A stretch of 64,000 nucleotides of DNA, from positions 1 through 64,000 of the forward strand of contig NZ_SOHE01000016.1 of assembly GCF_004403305.1 (NCBI RefSeq), read 5' to 3'. Positions within the stretch are counted from its first letter, which is position 1. The number at the start of each line of letters is the position of its first letter. Positions 21,094 to 29,845 of this stretch are shown here, one piece after another. Below the pieces are notes generated by a model. It was not told where the DNA came from, searched no databases, and was given only the letters and a program-made list of their open reading frames with translations. This stretch comes from Cryobacterium frigoriphilum (lineage in GTDB: Bacteria; Actinomycetota; Actinomycetes; Actinomycetales; Microbacteriaceae). The position numbers were made by a program, and so were the translations under genes.

Positions 21094-24000
21094 ATGTCAC
21101 GACCGTCCAGGAGCGCCTCCACGCTCATTTCCGCGAGCCTTCTCGGGGTGAGTCTGGTGGTCGCCCCGCTGGTCGCACTGCCGGCGACGGCATCCACCGA
21201 TGGCACCGGGGTGATCATCAACGAGGCCTACCTCAGCGGTGGCAGCGCCGGATCCGCTTACAAGAACAAGTTCGTCGAGCTCTATAACCCGACGGATGCC
21301 GCGATCTCTCTCGAGGGAACGTCGATTCAGTACCGCTCCGCGACTGGAACGGCCAACCCGAACGGCGTGGTCGCTCTCACCGGATCGATCCCCGCGAACG
21401 GTTATTTTCTCGTCGGCGGCGGCACGAACAGCGGCACCTCAACCAGTCCTGACCTGCCCGCGCCGGATGTCACCAGCGCTGCCAACTGGTCGGGTACCAA
21501 CGGAACGATCTTTTTCGCTAACCAGGCGGAGACGCTGACCGCGCCGGCCGTCGGCAGCCAGATCGACAACCCCCTGATCATCGATCTGCTCGGCTACGGC
21601 ACCTCGAACACCTTCGAGACCGCCGCGGCCGTCTCGCCGAGCAGCACCACCGATGTGAAATCGATGAACCGCACCGGCTTTGCCGACAGCGACAACAACA
21701 CCGCCGATTTCAGCCTCTCCGCGACGATCACGCCCACGAATTCCGGCGGCGCGACGGCGGTCGAGCCGACCCCGGAGCCCACGCCGACCGAAACGCCCGC
21801 TCCCACCGAGGCGCCGTCCGACACGACCCCGATCAACGCGATCCAGGGTACGACCAACATCAGCCCGCTCGCGGGCCAGACGGTCAAGACCGTCGGTGTC
21901 GTCACGGCCGTGTACCCGACCGGTGGCCACGATGGCTTCTACATTCAGTCCCCAGACACCGGCGGACCGATCGACATGTCGACCCACACCGCGTCAGACG
22001 GGATCTTCGTGTACGGAACGGAGGCCGTCGCATCCGTCGCCATCGGCGACTATGTTTCCGTCGTCGGCGCCGTAACCGAGTTCAACTCCCTCACCGAAAT
22101 CACGGTCGGCTCCGCCACCGATGTTATGCAGCTCTCCGATACCGGAATCGTTGACCCGATCGCCGCGACGGTCGCACTGCCCGAGACGGAGGCGGCCCGC
22201 GAGTCGCTCGAGGGCATGCTCCTGGCGCCGCAGGGAGACTTCACCGTCACCAACAACTACACGACCAATCAGTACGCCGGGATCGGCCTCGCCGCCGGAA
22301 CCACGCCCCTCGTGAACCCCAGCGTCACCGCTCGCCCCGGAACGGCTGAGTACACCGCCGCGATTGCCGCTAACGCCGCCCGCGCCGTGAACCTCGACGA
22401 TGGTGCCACCACCAATTACCTGTCCGCCGCAGCCGAGAACACCGCGGTTCCCTACCTCTCCACCACCGAGCCGGTGCGCATCGGAGCGGCCGTGACCTTC
22501 ACGACGGCGGTCATTTTCGACTATCGCTTCGGGGCCTGGAACTTTCAGCCGACCACCGCACTCGTCGCCGAAAACGCCGACACGGTGCAGCCGGTCACAT
22601 TCGAGAACGACCGCACGGCAGCGCCCGAGAACGTGGGCGGCGACATCCGCCTGGCCACGTTCAACGTGCTGAACTACTTCTCGACCACCGGTGACTCGCT
22701 CACCGGGTGCCGCTACTACACCGACCGCGCGGGCGACCCGACCACCGTTCAGTCAGGCTGTGACGCCCGCGGCGCCGCGGACGCCGAGAACTTCGAACGC
22801 CAGCAGGCCAAGATCGTCGCCGCCATCAACGCCCTTGGCGCCGATGTCGTCTCGCTCGAAGAGATCGAGAACTCCGCCGCCTTCGGCAAGGACCGCGATG
22901 ACGCCCTGGCGAATATCGTCAACGCGCTCAACGCCGACGCCGGCAGTGACGTTTGGGACTTCGCCGGTTCACCGGCCGAGCTTCCCGCGAGCGAAGACGT
23001 GATTCGTACCGCGTTCATCTTCAAGCCCGCCACCGTCGAACTCGTCGGAGAGTCGGTCGTTCTGGCCGACTCTGTGGCGTTCAACGGCCGCGCCCGCGAG
23101 CCCCTCGCCCAGGCGTTCCAGCTGGTCGGCGACGACGAGAGCAGCTTTCTCGCCATCGCGAACCACTTCAAATCCAAGGGTTCCGGCTCGGGGGCCGACG
23201 CCGACCAGGGCGACGGCCAGGGCGCCTCGAACGCCACCCGCGTCGAGCAGGCAGAGGCGCTCGTCGCTTTCGCCGCTGAGCTCAAGACCGACACGGCAAT
23301 TGACCGGGTCTTTCTCACCGGAGACTTCAATGCCTACGACATGGAAGACCCGCTGCAGGTTCTGCTTGAGGCCGGCTACGTCAACCAGGGCGCCAAGTCC
23401 GGCGAGTACACCTACGCGTTCGGCGGCACCGTCGGCTCGCTCGACCACGTCTTCGCCTCGCCCGAAGCGGATGCCACGGTCAACGATGTCGACGTCTGGA
23501 ACATCAACTCGGTGGAGTCCGTCGCACTCGAGTACAGCCGTTACAACAACAACCTGACCGACTTCTACACGCCGGACGCGTTCCGTTCCTCGGACCACGA
23601 CCCGGTAGTGCTGGGCCTCAACCTCGCGCGCACAACCGACATCAACCTGCTGAACATCAACGACTTCCACGGCCGGATCGATGGCAACACCGTGAAGTTT
23701 GCCGGAACGGTCGAGCAGTTGCGTGCCGAATACGGTGACGACGCCACGCTGTTCCTTTCCTCGGGGGACAACATTGGCGCCTCGCTGTTCGCGTCGTCGT
23801 CGCAGCTCGATGTTCCGACGATCGACACGCTCAACGCGCTGGGACTTGACACCTCCGCGGTCGGCAACCACGAATTCGATCAGGGTTTCACTGACCTGAC
23901 CGGGCGAGTGACCGAGGCCGCGAACTTCTCGTACCTCGGCGCGAACGTTTACGCGGCGGGTACCACCACGCCCGCCTTGCCCGAGTACGAGATCTTCACC

Positions 24001-26001
24001 GTCGACGGGGTGCAGGTCGCCGTCATCGGAGCCGTCACCGAGGAGACCCCTGCCCTCGTGTCGCCGAACGGTATTGCGATGCTGGAATTCGGCGATCCTG
24101 TCGAGGCCGTGAACCGCGTTGCCGCGGAGCTCACCGATGGCAACCTCGAGAACGGTGAAGCGGATGTGATCGTTGCCGAGTTCCACGAGGGAGCCGGCGC
24201 CGGAACGGTCGAAAACGCGACGCTCGCTCAGGAACTCGCGCTGACCGACAGCGCGTTCGAGCGCATTGTGAACGACACCTCTGCCGAGGTGGACGCCATC
24301 TTCACCGGTCACACGCACAAGCAGTACGCGTGGGACGCACAGGTTCCGGGTGCCGCCTCCGGCGTGACCCGCCCGGTGCTGCAGACCGGCAGCTACGGCG
24401 AAAACGTCGGCCAGGTTGTGCTCAGCTACAACTCGGCGTCGGGTACGACCACCACCGCGGTCAACAAGAACGTGGCGCGCACGACAACGGCCGATGCCGA
24501 CCTGATCGCGGCCTACCCGCGGGTCGCGACGGTCGACACGATCGTCAGCGCAGCCCGCGCCGAGGCGATCGTTCTGGGCGGTGTTCCGGTGGGTTCGCTC
24601 ACCGCCGACATCAGCCGGGGCTGCCTCGTCGCGGGTCTCGCAACCTGTGCTGAGGACCGCGCCGCACCGTCGGCGCTCGGCACGCTCGTCGCGAACTCGC
24701 TGCGGGAGTCGCTCTCGAGCGACCTGCGCGGTGGCGCCGAGATCGGCATCGTCAACCCGGGTGGCATGCGCACCGACCTCACGGTCGGAGAAGACGGCGT
24801 GATCAGCTACGCCGACGCCAACGCCGTGCTGCCGTTCCTGAACAACCTGTGGACCACGACCCTCACGGGTGCTCAGTTCAAGATCATTCTCGAACAGCAG
24901 TGGCAGCGCACGGCGGCCGGAGCGGTTCCGAGCCGTCCGTACCAGCAGCTGGGACTGTCCGACAACGTGAACTACACGTTCGACGCCACCCGGCCCGAGA
25001 GCGACCGCATCACGGGAATCTGGATCGACGGTGTCGCAATCGATGCCGCCGCTGATTACCGCATCGGTTCGTTCAACTTCTTGCTCACCGGAGGTGACAA
25101 CTTTCACGAGTTCAAGAAGGGAACGAACACGATCGACTCGGGACTCGTCGACCGTGACGCCTGGATCGACTACATCACGGCGAACAGCCCGCTGTCACCG
25201 TCATTCGCGGCGACTCAGGCTACCGTTACGGGCATCCCGACCGGGGCTGTTGCCGCGGGCGACTCGCTGAACCTCCTGCTGTCGAAGGTTGACCTCACCT
25301 CGTTGGGCGCTCCGAAGAACACGGAGTTCGCTCTCAACTGGGTGGGCAGCACGGCGAATCTGGGCACGGCATCCGTCGACGCCAACGGCGTGTTTGCCGT
25401 CAACGTCACGGTGCCCGCCGACGCGAGTGAGAACAGCGTGCTTCAGCTGACCTCGGCCGCGACCGGAACCGTTGTGCGCGTCGCCATTGCGGTCTCGCCG
25501 GCCGCGGTGACGCCTCCGGTCACGCCGCCCGTGACGCCGCCGGTGTTCACCGCTCCGACAACGGCCCCGACCTTTGCCGGGGAGGGTGCCCTGCTCGACA
25601 GCCTGAAGAATCTCGTCTCGACCGACAAGGGTACGTATGCCGCTGGTGGCAGCATCACGATCAACGTGGGCGCGCAGCACGCGGGTCAGTTCGTGTCGAT
25701 CTGGATGCTCTCCACACCGGTTAATCTGGGCGGTTGGACTCAGGTCAGTTCCACCGGGTTCGTGACGGCCACCATTCCCGTCACGGCGACCGCCGGTGTG
25801 CACCGCATCGTGGTGCAGGATGCCTCCGGTGCGGTGATCGGCTGGACCGAGATTCGGGTGACGGCCGCGGCGGTCACCGTCGCGAGTCTGCCCGACACGG
25901 GAATCGACGCGACTCCCGGGCTGTTCGCGGCTGCTCTGCTGCTGCTGCTCGGCGCGGTTCTGATGATGCACCGTCGTCGGGGAGGAATCGCACAAATCTA
26001 A
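21094..26001 (+). CDS. cell-wall-anchored multidomain nuclease/5'-nucleotidase (ExeM/NucH + UshA-like)
   Basis: 1635-residue surface protein, probably for scavenging phosphate and nucleosides from extracellular DNA. Order: signal peptide (residues 1-34, ending ATAST); lamin-tail domain (about 38-140); Pro/Thr/Glu linker; OB-type domain (about 245-345); endonuclease/exonuclease/phosphatase domain (about 515-850; LATFNVLNY, SLEEIEN, LTGDFNAYD, SSDHDPVVLG); metallophosphatase (INDFHGRID, SGDNIGAS, GNHEFDQG, FTGHTHKQYAW); 5'-nucleotidase C-terminal domain (NPGGMRTDL); a VTPP repeat linker and an Ig-like module. It ends in LPDTG (near 1600), a hydrophobic span and RRR, a sortase signal. GGGGGA precedes the ATG. 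No sortase gene is in the window. Confidence 0.93.
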   Translation: MSRPSRSASTLISASLLGVSLVVAPLVALPATASTDGTGVIINEAYLSGGSAGSAYKNKFVELYNPTDAAISLEGTSIQYRSATGTANPNGVVALTGSIPANGYFLVGGGTNSGTSTSPDLPAPDVTSAANWSGTNGTIFFANQAETLTAPAVGSQIDNPLIIDLLGYGTSNTFETAAAVSPSSTTDVKSMNRTGFADSDNNTADFSLSATITPTNSGGATAVEPTPEPTPTETPAPTEAPSDTTPINAIQGTTNISPLAGQTVKTVGVVTAVYPTGGHDGFYIQSPDTGGPIDMSTHTASDGIFVYGTEAVASVAIGDYVSVVGAVTEFNSLTEITVGSATDVMQLSDTGIVDPIAATVALPETEAARESLEGMLLAPQGDFTVTNNYTTNQYAGIGLAAGTTPLVNPSVTARPGTAEYTAAIAANAARAVNLDDGATTNYLSAAAENTAVPYLSTTEPVRIGAAVTFTTAVIFDYRFGAWNFQPTTALVAENADTVQPVTFENDRTAAPENVGGDIRLATFNVLNYFSTTGDSLTGCRYYTDRAGDPTTVQSGCDARGAADAENFERQQAKIVAAINALGADVVSLEEIENSAAFGKDRDDALANIVNALNADAGSDVWDFAGSPAELPASEDVIRTAFIFKPATVELVGESVVLADSVAFNGRAREPLAQAFQLVGDDESSFLAIANHFKSKGSGSGADADQGDGQGASNATRVEQAEALVAFAAELKTDTAIDRVFLTGDFNAYDMEDPLQVLLEAGYVNQGAKSGEYTYAFGGTVGSLDHVFASPEADATVNDVDVWNINSVESVALEYSRYNNNLTDFYTPDAFRSSDHDPVVLGLNLARTTDINLLNINDFHGRIDGNTVKFAGTVEQLRAEYGDDATLFLSSGDNIGASLFASSSQLDVPTIDTLNALGLDTSAVGNHEFDQGFTDLTGRVTEAANFSYLGANVYAAGTTTPALPEYEIFTVDGVQVAVIGAVTEETPALVSPNGIAMLEFGDPVEAVNRVAAELTDGNLENGEADVIVAEFHEGAGAGTVENATLAQELALTDSAFERIVNDTSAEVDAIFTGHTHKQYAWDAQVPGAASGVTRPVLQTGSYGENVGQVVLSYNSASGTTTTAVNKNVARTTTADADLIAAYPRVATVDTIVSAARAEAIVLGGVPVGSLTADISRGCLVAGLATCAEDRAAPSALGTLVANSLRESLSSDLRGGAEIGIVNPGGMRTDLTVGEDGVISYADANAVLPFLNNLWTTTLTGAQFKIILEQQWQRTAAGAVPSRPYQQLGLSDNVNYTFDATRPESDRITGIWIDGVAIDAAADYRIGSFNFLLTGGDNFHEFKKGTNTIDSGLVDRDAWIDYITANSPLSPSFAATQATVTGIPTGAVAAGDSLNLLLSKVDLTSLGAPKNTEFALNWVGSTANLGTASVDANGVFAVNVTVPADASENSVLQLTSAATGTVVRVAIAVSPAAVTPPVTPPVTPPVFTAPTTAPTFAGEGALLDSLKNLVSTDKGTYAAGGSITINVGAQHAGQFVSIWMLSTPVNLGGWTQVSSTGFVTATIPVTATAGVHRIVVQDASGAVIGWTEIRVTAAAVTVASLPDTGIDATPGLFAAALLLLLGAVLMMHRRRGGIAQI

Positions 26002-26054
26002 CCGACACGCACGCCATTACCGGCGCCGGCGCTGAACGTGAATAACCTTGGGGC

Positions 26055-26705
26055 ATGTCGACGATCAAGCATCCGGTCGGCCGCCAGTCCAGCAAGGTGT
26101 ACCGGCGCCGGCGTCTCGTGGTTGGGTTCGGCCTGCTTGCCGTTCTCGTCATCATTATTCTGATCGTGGTCCGTCCCGGGGCCAGCAGTGGGGAGTCCGA
26201 TTCGGGCTCCCCGTCTGCCGACTCCGCGGGCGAGGCCCCGACGGCGACGGATGCCGCAGAGACTCCGGTCCCTGAGGCATCCGCCGCCGTCGACGGCTCG
26301 CCGTGCGATCCCGCACAGGTGCAGCTGGATGCCGTGACGGATGCCGTGCGGTACGAGTCCGGGCAGCAGCCGCAGCTCTCACTGAGCCTCACCAACACCG
26401 GAACCAACTCGTGCGTGATCAATGCCGGCACCGCGGCGCAGGTGTTCACAATCACGAGCGGCGCCGAAACCTACTGGACCTCGACCGATTGTCAGACCGA
26501 ATCGTCGGACTCCCAGGTTACGCTCAAGCCCGGCATCGTCGTCAGCTCCTCAACGCCGATCGCCTGGGATCGTACCCGCAGCGCGGTGGACACGTGCGAC
26601 GCGGTCACCCGCGACGGCGCCCCGGCCGGTGGCGCCTCGTACAACCTCAGTGTGACCGTCGACGGCATCGAAGCGGCCTCGGCCAAACAGATTCTGCTCT
26701 TCTAG
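26055..26705 (+). CDS. membrane-anchored extracytoplasmic protein, unknown function
   Basis: 216 residues: basic cytoplasmic start, one membrane span (LVVGFGLLAVLVIIILIVV, about residues 23-41), an acidic Ser/Ala/Thr linker, then a beta-rich domain with four cysteines (SPCDPAQVQ, NSCVINAG, TDCQTES, DTCDAV) that could form two disulfides. The fold resembles DUF4232-like immunoglobulin-type modules, but I cannot name a family securely. ATG 26055 is 54 bases after the surface nuclease. The stop codon lies in a 15-base tandem duplication. Confidence 0.78.
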   Translation: MSTIKHPVGRQSSKVYRRRRLVVGFGLLAVLVIIILIVVRPGASSGESDSGSPSADSAGEAPTATDAAETPVPEASAAVDGSPCDPAQVQLDAVTDAVRYESGQQPQLSLSLTNTGTNSCVINAGTAAQVFTITSGAETYWTSTDCQTESSDSQVTLKPGIVVSSSTPIAWDRTRSAVDTCDAVTRDGAPAGGASYNLSVTVDGIEAASAKQILLF

Positions 26706-26750
26706 ATTCTGCTCTTCTAGATTCCGTACGCCCAGATTCAGGACTTTGGG
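26691..26750 (+). repeat. 15-base repeat across a stop codon
   Basis: gattctgctcttcta occurs twice exactly (26691-26705, 26706-26720), then two further 15-base units keep only the leading GATTC (26721, 26736). The first copy carries the stop codon of the preceding gene, so the array extends into the untranslated 3' side and shows decay with distance. Confidence 0.85.
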
Positions 26751-26781
26751 GCACTGCTGATTGAATAGGGGGGTGACCGAC

Positions 26782-27192
26782 GTGCCCCCCACCCCACCGA
26801 CCCATTCCGAGGCCCTGGCCGCGGCCCTCGCCGCCCAAGACGTCGTGGCCGTCGCGTACGCGCTGCGCAACGACTACATCATCGTGCCGCAGCTCGTCAT
26901 CGATGGCGAAGGCGAGCAGGTGCGCGTCTTCGGCCGTGAGGGCAGCGACAAACGCATGCTGCTGCTCTTCTCCTCGGCGGCGAACTACAAGCTGATGCTG
27001 CCCGACGACCCCGACCTGCGCGTGATGGTCTGCGACGGGCAGTGGCTGCGCGAGTTCTTGACCGTGCACGCGAGCACGGTCGAGATGGTCTTCTTCGACA
27101 TCGCCGGCCCGCACGTCATGCAGGCCGCTCCGGCCGACCTGCTGAAGGCGCTCGGCCCGCTCGAGCCAGGCCCGGACGCCGCAGCGGCCTAG
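26782..27192 (+). CDS. SseB-like protein
   Basis: 136-residue soluble protein. The pattern VVAVAYALRNDYIIVPQLVIDG, then a strand series with LLLFSSAANYKLML, resembles the SseB N-terminal domain, but the similarity is judged by eye. I chose GTG 26782 because AGGGGGG lies 8 bases before it; GTG 26773 and TTG 26761 in the same frame are possible. It converges on radA with only 6 bases between the two stops and no hairpin. Role unknown. Confidence 0.65.
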   Translation: MPPTPPTHSEALAAALAAQDVVAVAYALRNDYIIVPQLVIDGEGEQVRVFGREGSDKRMLLLFSSAANYKLMLPDDPDLRVMVCDGQWLREFLTVHASTVEMVFFDIAGPHVMQAAPADLLKALGPLEPGPDAAAA

Positions 27193-27198
27193 CCGGCG

Positions 27199-28548
27199 CT
27201 ACCGTCCGCGGCGGTCGGCTTTCGCTGTGCCGAGCAGCGACAGGTCGGTGGCCACGTCGATCGAGAGGATCGACGCGTCATAGGTGGTCGTGAATCCCAG
27301 TCGCTGAGCCTCGTTGGCTCGTTGCCGGGCAGCGGATGCCGGGCGCACCTCGCCCGCGAGGCTGATCTCCCCGAACGCCACCACGTCGTGCGCAATGATG
27401 GAATCCTTGGCGGCCGAGGCGATGGCGAGTGCGATCGCCAGGTCGGCCGCCGGCTCGATCAGGCGGATGCCGCCGACCGTCGACACGTAGACGTCGCAGT
27501 CGGACACCTTGATGCCCGCCCGCACTTCGAGCACGGCAATGATCATGGCCACGCGGCTTGAGTCGACCCCGTTGGTCACCCGACGCGGGTTGGGCGCGTT
27601 CGTGGCGGCGACCAGTGCCTGAACCTCGACGGGCATCGCACGCCGGCCCTCCATCGCGATGGTCACGCAGGTGCCCGGCACCGCCTTCGCGCCGCGGCTG
27701 AGAAACAGCCCGCTCGGATCCGGTACCTCGGCGATGCCCTCGCCGGTCATCTCGAAGCAACCCACTTCATCCGTCGAGCCGTAGCGGTTCTTGAGCGCGC
27801 GCACGAAGCGCAGCGCGGTCTGCCGATCGCCCTCGAACTGGCAGACAACATCGACGAGGTGTTCGAGCACGCGCGGACCGGCGATCGACCCGTCTTTCGT
27901 GACGTGGCCGACGAGCATCACCGGCAGGTTGCGGTCTTTGGCGAGGCGGATGAGGGTGGAGGCGACCTCGCGCACCTGGCTCGGGCCGCCCGGGGACCCC
28001 TCGGAGAGGGCGCTCGACACGGTCTGCACGGAGTCGACGATGAGCAGGTCGGGTTTGATGGCATCGATCTGGCCGAGGATCGTGCCAAGGTCGGTCTCGG
28101 CGGCGATGAACAGCAATGGCTGCAGGGCACCGGTGCGTTCGGCGCGCAAACGGATCTGGCTGACCGATTCTTCGGCGCTCACGTAGAGCACCCGGCTCTT
28201 GGCGACGGCGGCTTTTGACGCGACCTCGAGCAGGAGGGTCGATTTGCCCACCCCCGGCTCGCCGCTGAGCAGAATCACCGAGCCTGGCACGATGCCGCCG
28301 CCCAGAACGCGGTCGAACTCGGCGACGCCCGTGGGCCAGTGGGCGGCGGCATCCGTTGCCGCATCGGTGATCGGGCGGGCAATGCTGCCGTCTCGCAGAT
28401 TGCTGGCGGCGACGGTACGAATGATGCCGGTCTTCTCGTCGGTCGCCTGCACGGTGCCCCACTGCTGGCATTCGCCGCACCGGCCCGCCCATTTCAGGGT
28501 GGACCAGCCACACTCGGTGCACCGGAAGGAAGCTGAGGGTTTCGCCAT
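27199..28548 (-). CDS. radA: DNA repair protein RadA
   Basis: Helicase-like ATPase that drives branch migration in recombination. An N-terminal zinc finger (CTECGWSTLKWAGRCGEC) is followed by a RecA-type ATPase with Walker A GEPGVGKSTLL, the RadA motif KNRYG (usually KNRFG), and a C-terminal Lon-protease-like domain lacking protease activity. ATG 28548 gives MAKPSASFRCTECGW, the usual start, and 449 residues; a GTG ten codons upstream is less likely. The SGNH gene ends 10 bases upstream, so the two are probably co-transcribed. Confidence 0.95.
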   Translation of the reverse strand: MAKPSASFRCTECGWSTLKWAGRCGECQQWGTVQATDEKTGIIRTVAASNLRDGSIARPITDAATDAAAHWPTGVAEFDRVLGGGIVPGSVILLSGEPGVGKSTLLLEVASKAAVAKSRVLYVSAEESVSQIRLRAERTGALQPLLFIAAETDLGTILGQIDAIKPDLLIVDSVQTVSSALSEGSPGGPSQVREVASTLIRLAKDRNLPVMLVGHVTKDGSIAGPRVLEHLVDVVCQFEGDRQTALRFVRALKNRYGSTDEVGCFEMTGEGIAEVPDPSGLFLSRGAKAVPGTCVTIAMEGRRAMPVEVQALVAATNAPNPRRVTNGVDSSRVAMIIAVLEVRAGIKVSDCDVYVSTVGGIRLIEPAADLAIALAIASAAKDSIIAHDVVAFGEISLAGEVRPASAARQRANEAQRLGFTTTYDASILSIDVATDLSLLGTAKADRRGR

Positions 28549-28558
28549 GTCTGCGAGC

Positions 28559-29368
28559 CTAGCTGCGACCTCCGACACTGGATGAAGCGGCCCGGTCGAT
28601 TGGGGGAAACCTCTGCGCGAGGTCGGCTGTGAGGGAAGGCAGAAAGGCTTCGGCCCAGACCCGGTAGCCGCGATCGTTCGGGTGGAACATGTCGTTGGCG
28701 AACTGGGTGGCGATGCTGCGCAGGCCCTGCCGCTTCGTGGTGGCGTGCAGTGGCACCACGGTGAGATCGTGCACGGCGGCGCGTTCTTGCAGCAACCGGT
28801 TGGCGATCGCTACCGTGCGTTCGTTATGGGGCAGGTGGAAGCAGGGCAGGTCGGCCACGAGAGCGTGTTCCGGCAGCGCCGCGAACAGGCGACGGATGCC
28901 GGCGGCGAACACCGCGGCATCCCACCGGGCGATGTCATTGGCCCCGATCGCCACCGTGACGACGTCAGGAGCGAGTTTCTCGAACCGCGGCAGCTGGTCG
29001 CGCACGGCAAGCTCGACCGTGGCTCCCGAGACGCTGAGGTTGATCACCCGCACCGTGCGACCGGTCACGAGGCGCATATGGTCGGCGAGCAGGCCCACAT
29101 AGCCGCGGTCGGGAACACTCGCGCCGATGCCCTGGGCGGCGCTGTCGCCGATGGCGACGTAGAGCAGTTCGCCCTTCACCTTGGCGTGGTTGCGCCAGAA
29201 CTTCGAATTCACCGGCAGCGTCTCGCTGAGAATTGCCGACTGTTCGGCCAGGTGTCGGCGAAAACCGCGGTAGCGCAGCGCTGCCACCCCGATTCCCACA
29301 GCGGTGGCGATCGTCGCGGTCAGGGCCAGCAGCGCACGTGAGCGGATGCCGCGGGTCGGGTGGGTCAT
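28559..29368 (-). CDS. SGNH/GDSL-family hydrolase, membrane-anchored
   Basis: 269 residues. An N-terminal hydrophobic segment (ALLALTATIATAVGIGVAAL) may anchor or export it. The catalytic block I Ser is in YVAIGDSAAQGIGAS, block III in VAIGANDIAR, and block V Asp/His in NDMFHPNDRGY, so the SGNH fold is complete. Probably an esterase or lipase acting at or outside the membrane; substrate unknown. ATG 29368 (MTHPTRGIRSR) is preferred; upstream frames run toward the tRNA gene. Confidence 0.87.
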   Translation of the reverse strand: MTHPTRGIRSRALLALTATIATAVGIGVAALRYRGFRRHLAEQSAILSETLPVNSKFWRNHAKVKGELLYVAIGDSAAQGIGASVPDRGYVGLLADHMRLVTGRTVRVINLSVSGATVELAVRDQLPRFEKLAPDVVTVAIGANDIARWDAAVFAAGIRRLFAALPEHALVADLPCFHLPHNERTVAIANRLLQERAAVHDLTVVPLHATTKRQGLRSIATQFANDMFHPNDRGYRVWAEAFLPSLTADLAQRFPPIDRAASSSVGGRS

Positions 29369-29468
29369 TCGATGAATGTACATCGAGTTGCTGGGCCACA
29401 AGCGCGGGTGGGGCACGTTTTGCTGCGCGGATTCGCGCCGGGCCCCGGAGTCTACTAGGATCGACGGC

Positions 29469-29558
29469 GGTACCGTGTCCGAGCGGCCGAAGGTGCAACT
29501 CTCGAAAAGTTGTGTGGGGGAGACTCCACCGTGGGTTCAAATCCCACCGGTACCGCCA
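29469..29558 (+). tRNA. tRNA-Ser, anticodon CGA, CCA encoded
   Basis: Acceptor GGTACCG (29469-29475) pairs with CGGTACC (29548-29554), followed by discriminator G and encoded CCA. The anticodon stem CAACT/AGTTG holds the loop CTCGAAA with anticodon CGA (reads UCG). A long variable arm and a T-arm GTGGG-TTCAAAT-CCCAC complete a class II tRNA. Confidence 0.95.
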
Positions 29559-29564
29559 CGAAAA
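29536..29564 (+). repeat. direct repeat copy 1 (tRNA 3' end, attL-like)
   Basis: The T-loop to just past the CCA of tRNA-Ser (TTCAAATCCCACCGGT, one variable base, CCGCCACGAAAA) is repeated 1.5 kb downstream at 31064-31092 with one difference. tRNA 3' ends are classical targets of tyrosine integrases. Confidence 0.75.
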
Positions 29565-29606
29565 ACCCCCTACATCTCAGTGTTTTACTGGGGAGTAGGG
29601 GGTTCT
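29565..29606 (+). terminator. tRNA-Ser terminator
   Basis: Stem ACCCCCTAC (29565-29573) / GTAGGGGGT (29595-29603) then TCTT, directly after the tRNA. A similar but longer hairpin follows the second tRNA 3' fragment near 31091. Confidence 0.8.
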
Positions 29607-29808
29607 TCTGTGCCCGAATGCCGTTTCGGTAACATCTGCTCACCGTGGTCGCTGCGATCGTCATTGCCGTGCGGCATTTTCGGAAGCGGGGAGCTGGAGA
29701 ACCACGCTGAAACGGAGCGAGATCCAGTCGCTGTCGAAAATGTGCCTCGTGAGAACATGCCAAGTAGATTTACACGTGCCACCAACGTTTAAAATTTCGG
29801 CCTGTTTT

Positions 29809-29839
29809 TTTACACGTTTAGCGAATGTGCGCCTAGAGT
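29809..29839 (+). promoter_or_regulatory. possible leaderless promoter of fic
   Basis: TTTACA (29809-29814) and TAGAGT (29834-29839) with 19 bases between; the -10 lies 6 bases before the ATG, implying a leaderless transcript. A second TTTACACGT copy sits 40 bases upstream (29769-29777) and could be a repeated regulator site. Confidence 0.4.
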
Positions 29840-29845
29840 TTGCAC

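Noticed and set aside
22969..25107. 712-residue open frame antisense to the surface nuclease
   Set aside because: The sense frame carries a signal peptide, catalytic motifs and sorting signal; the antisense frame has none.
29609..29808. gene upstream of fic
   Set aside because: Short frames on both strands lack ribosome sites and motifs; I see only promoter-like sequence and direct repeats here.
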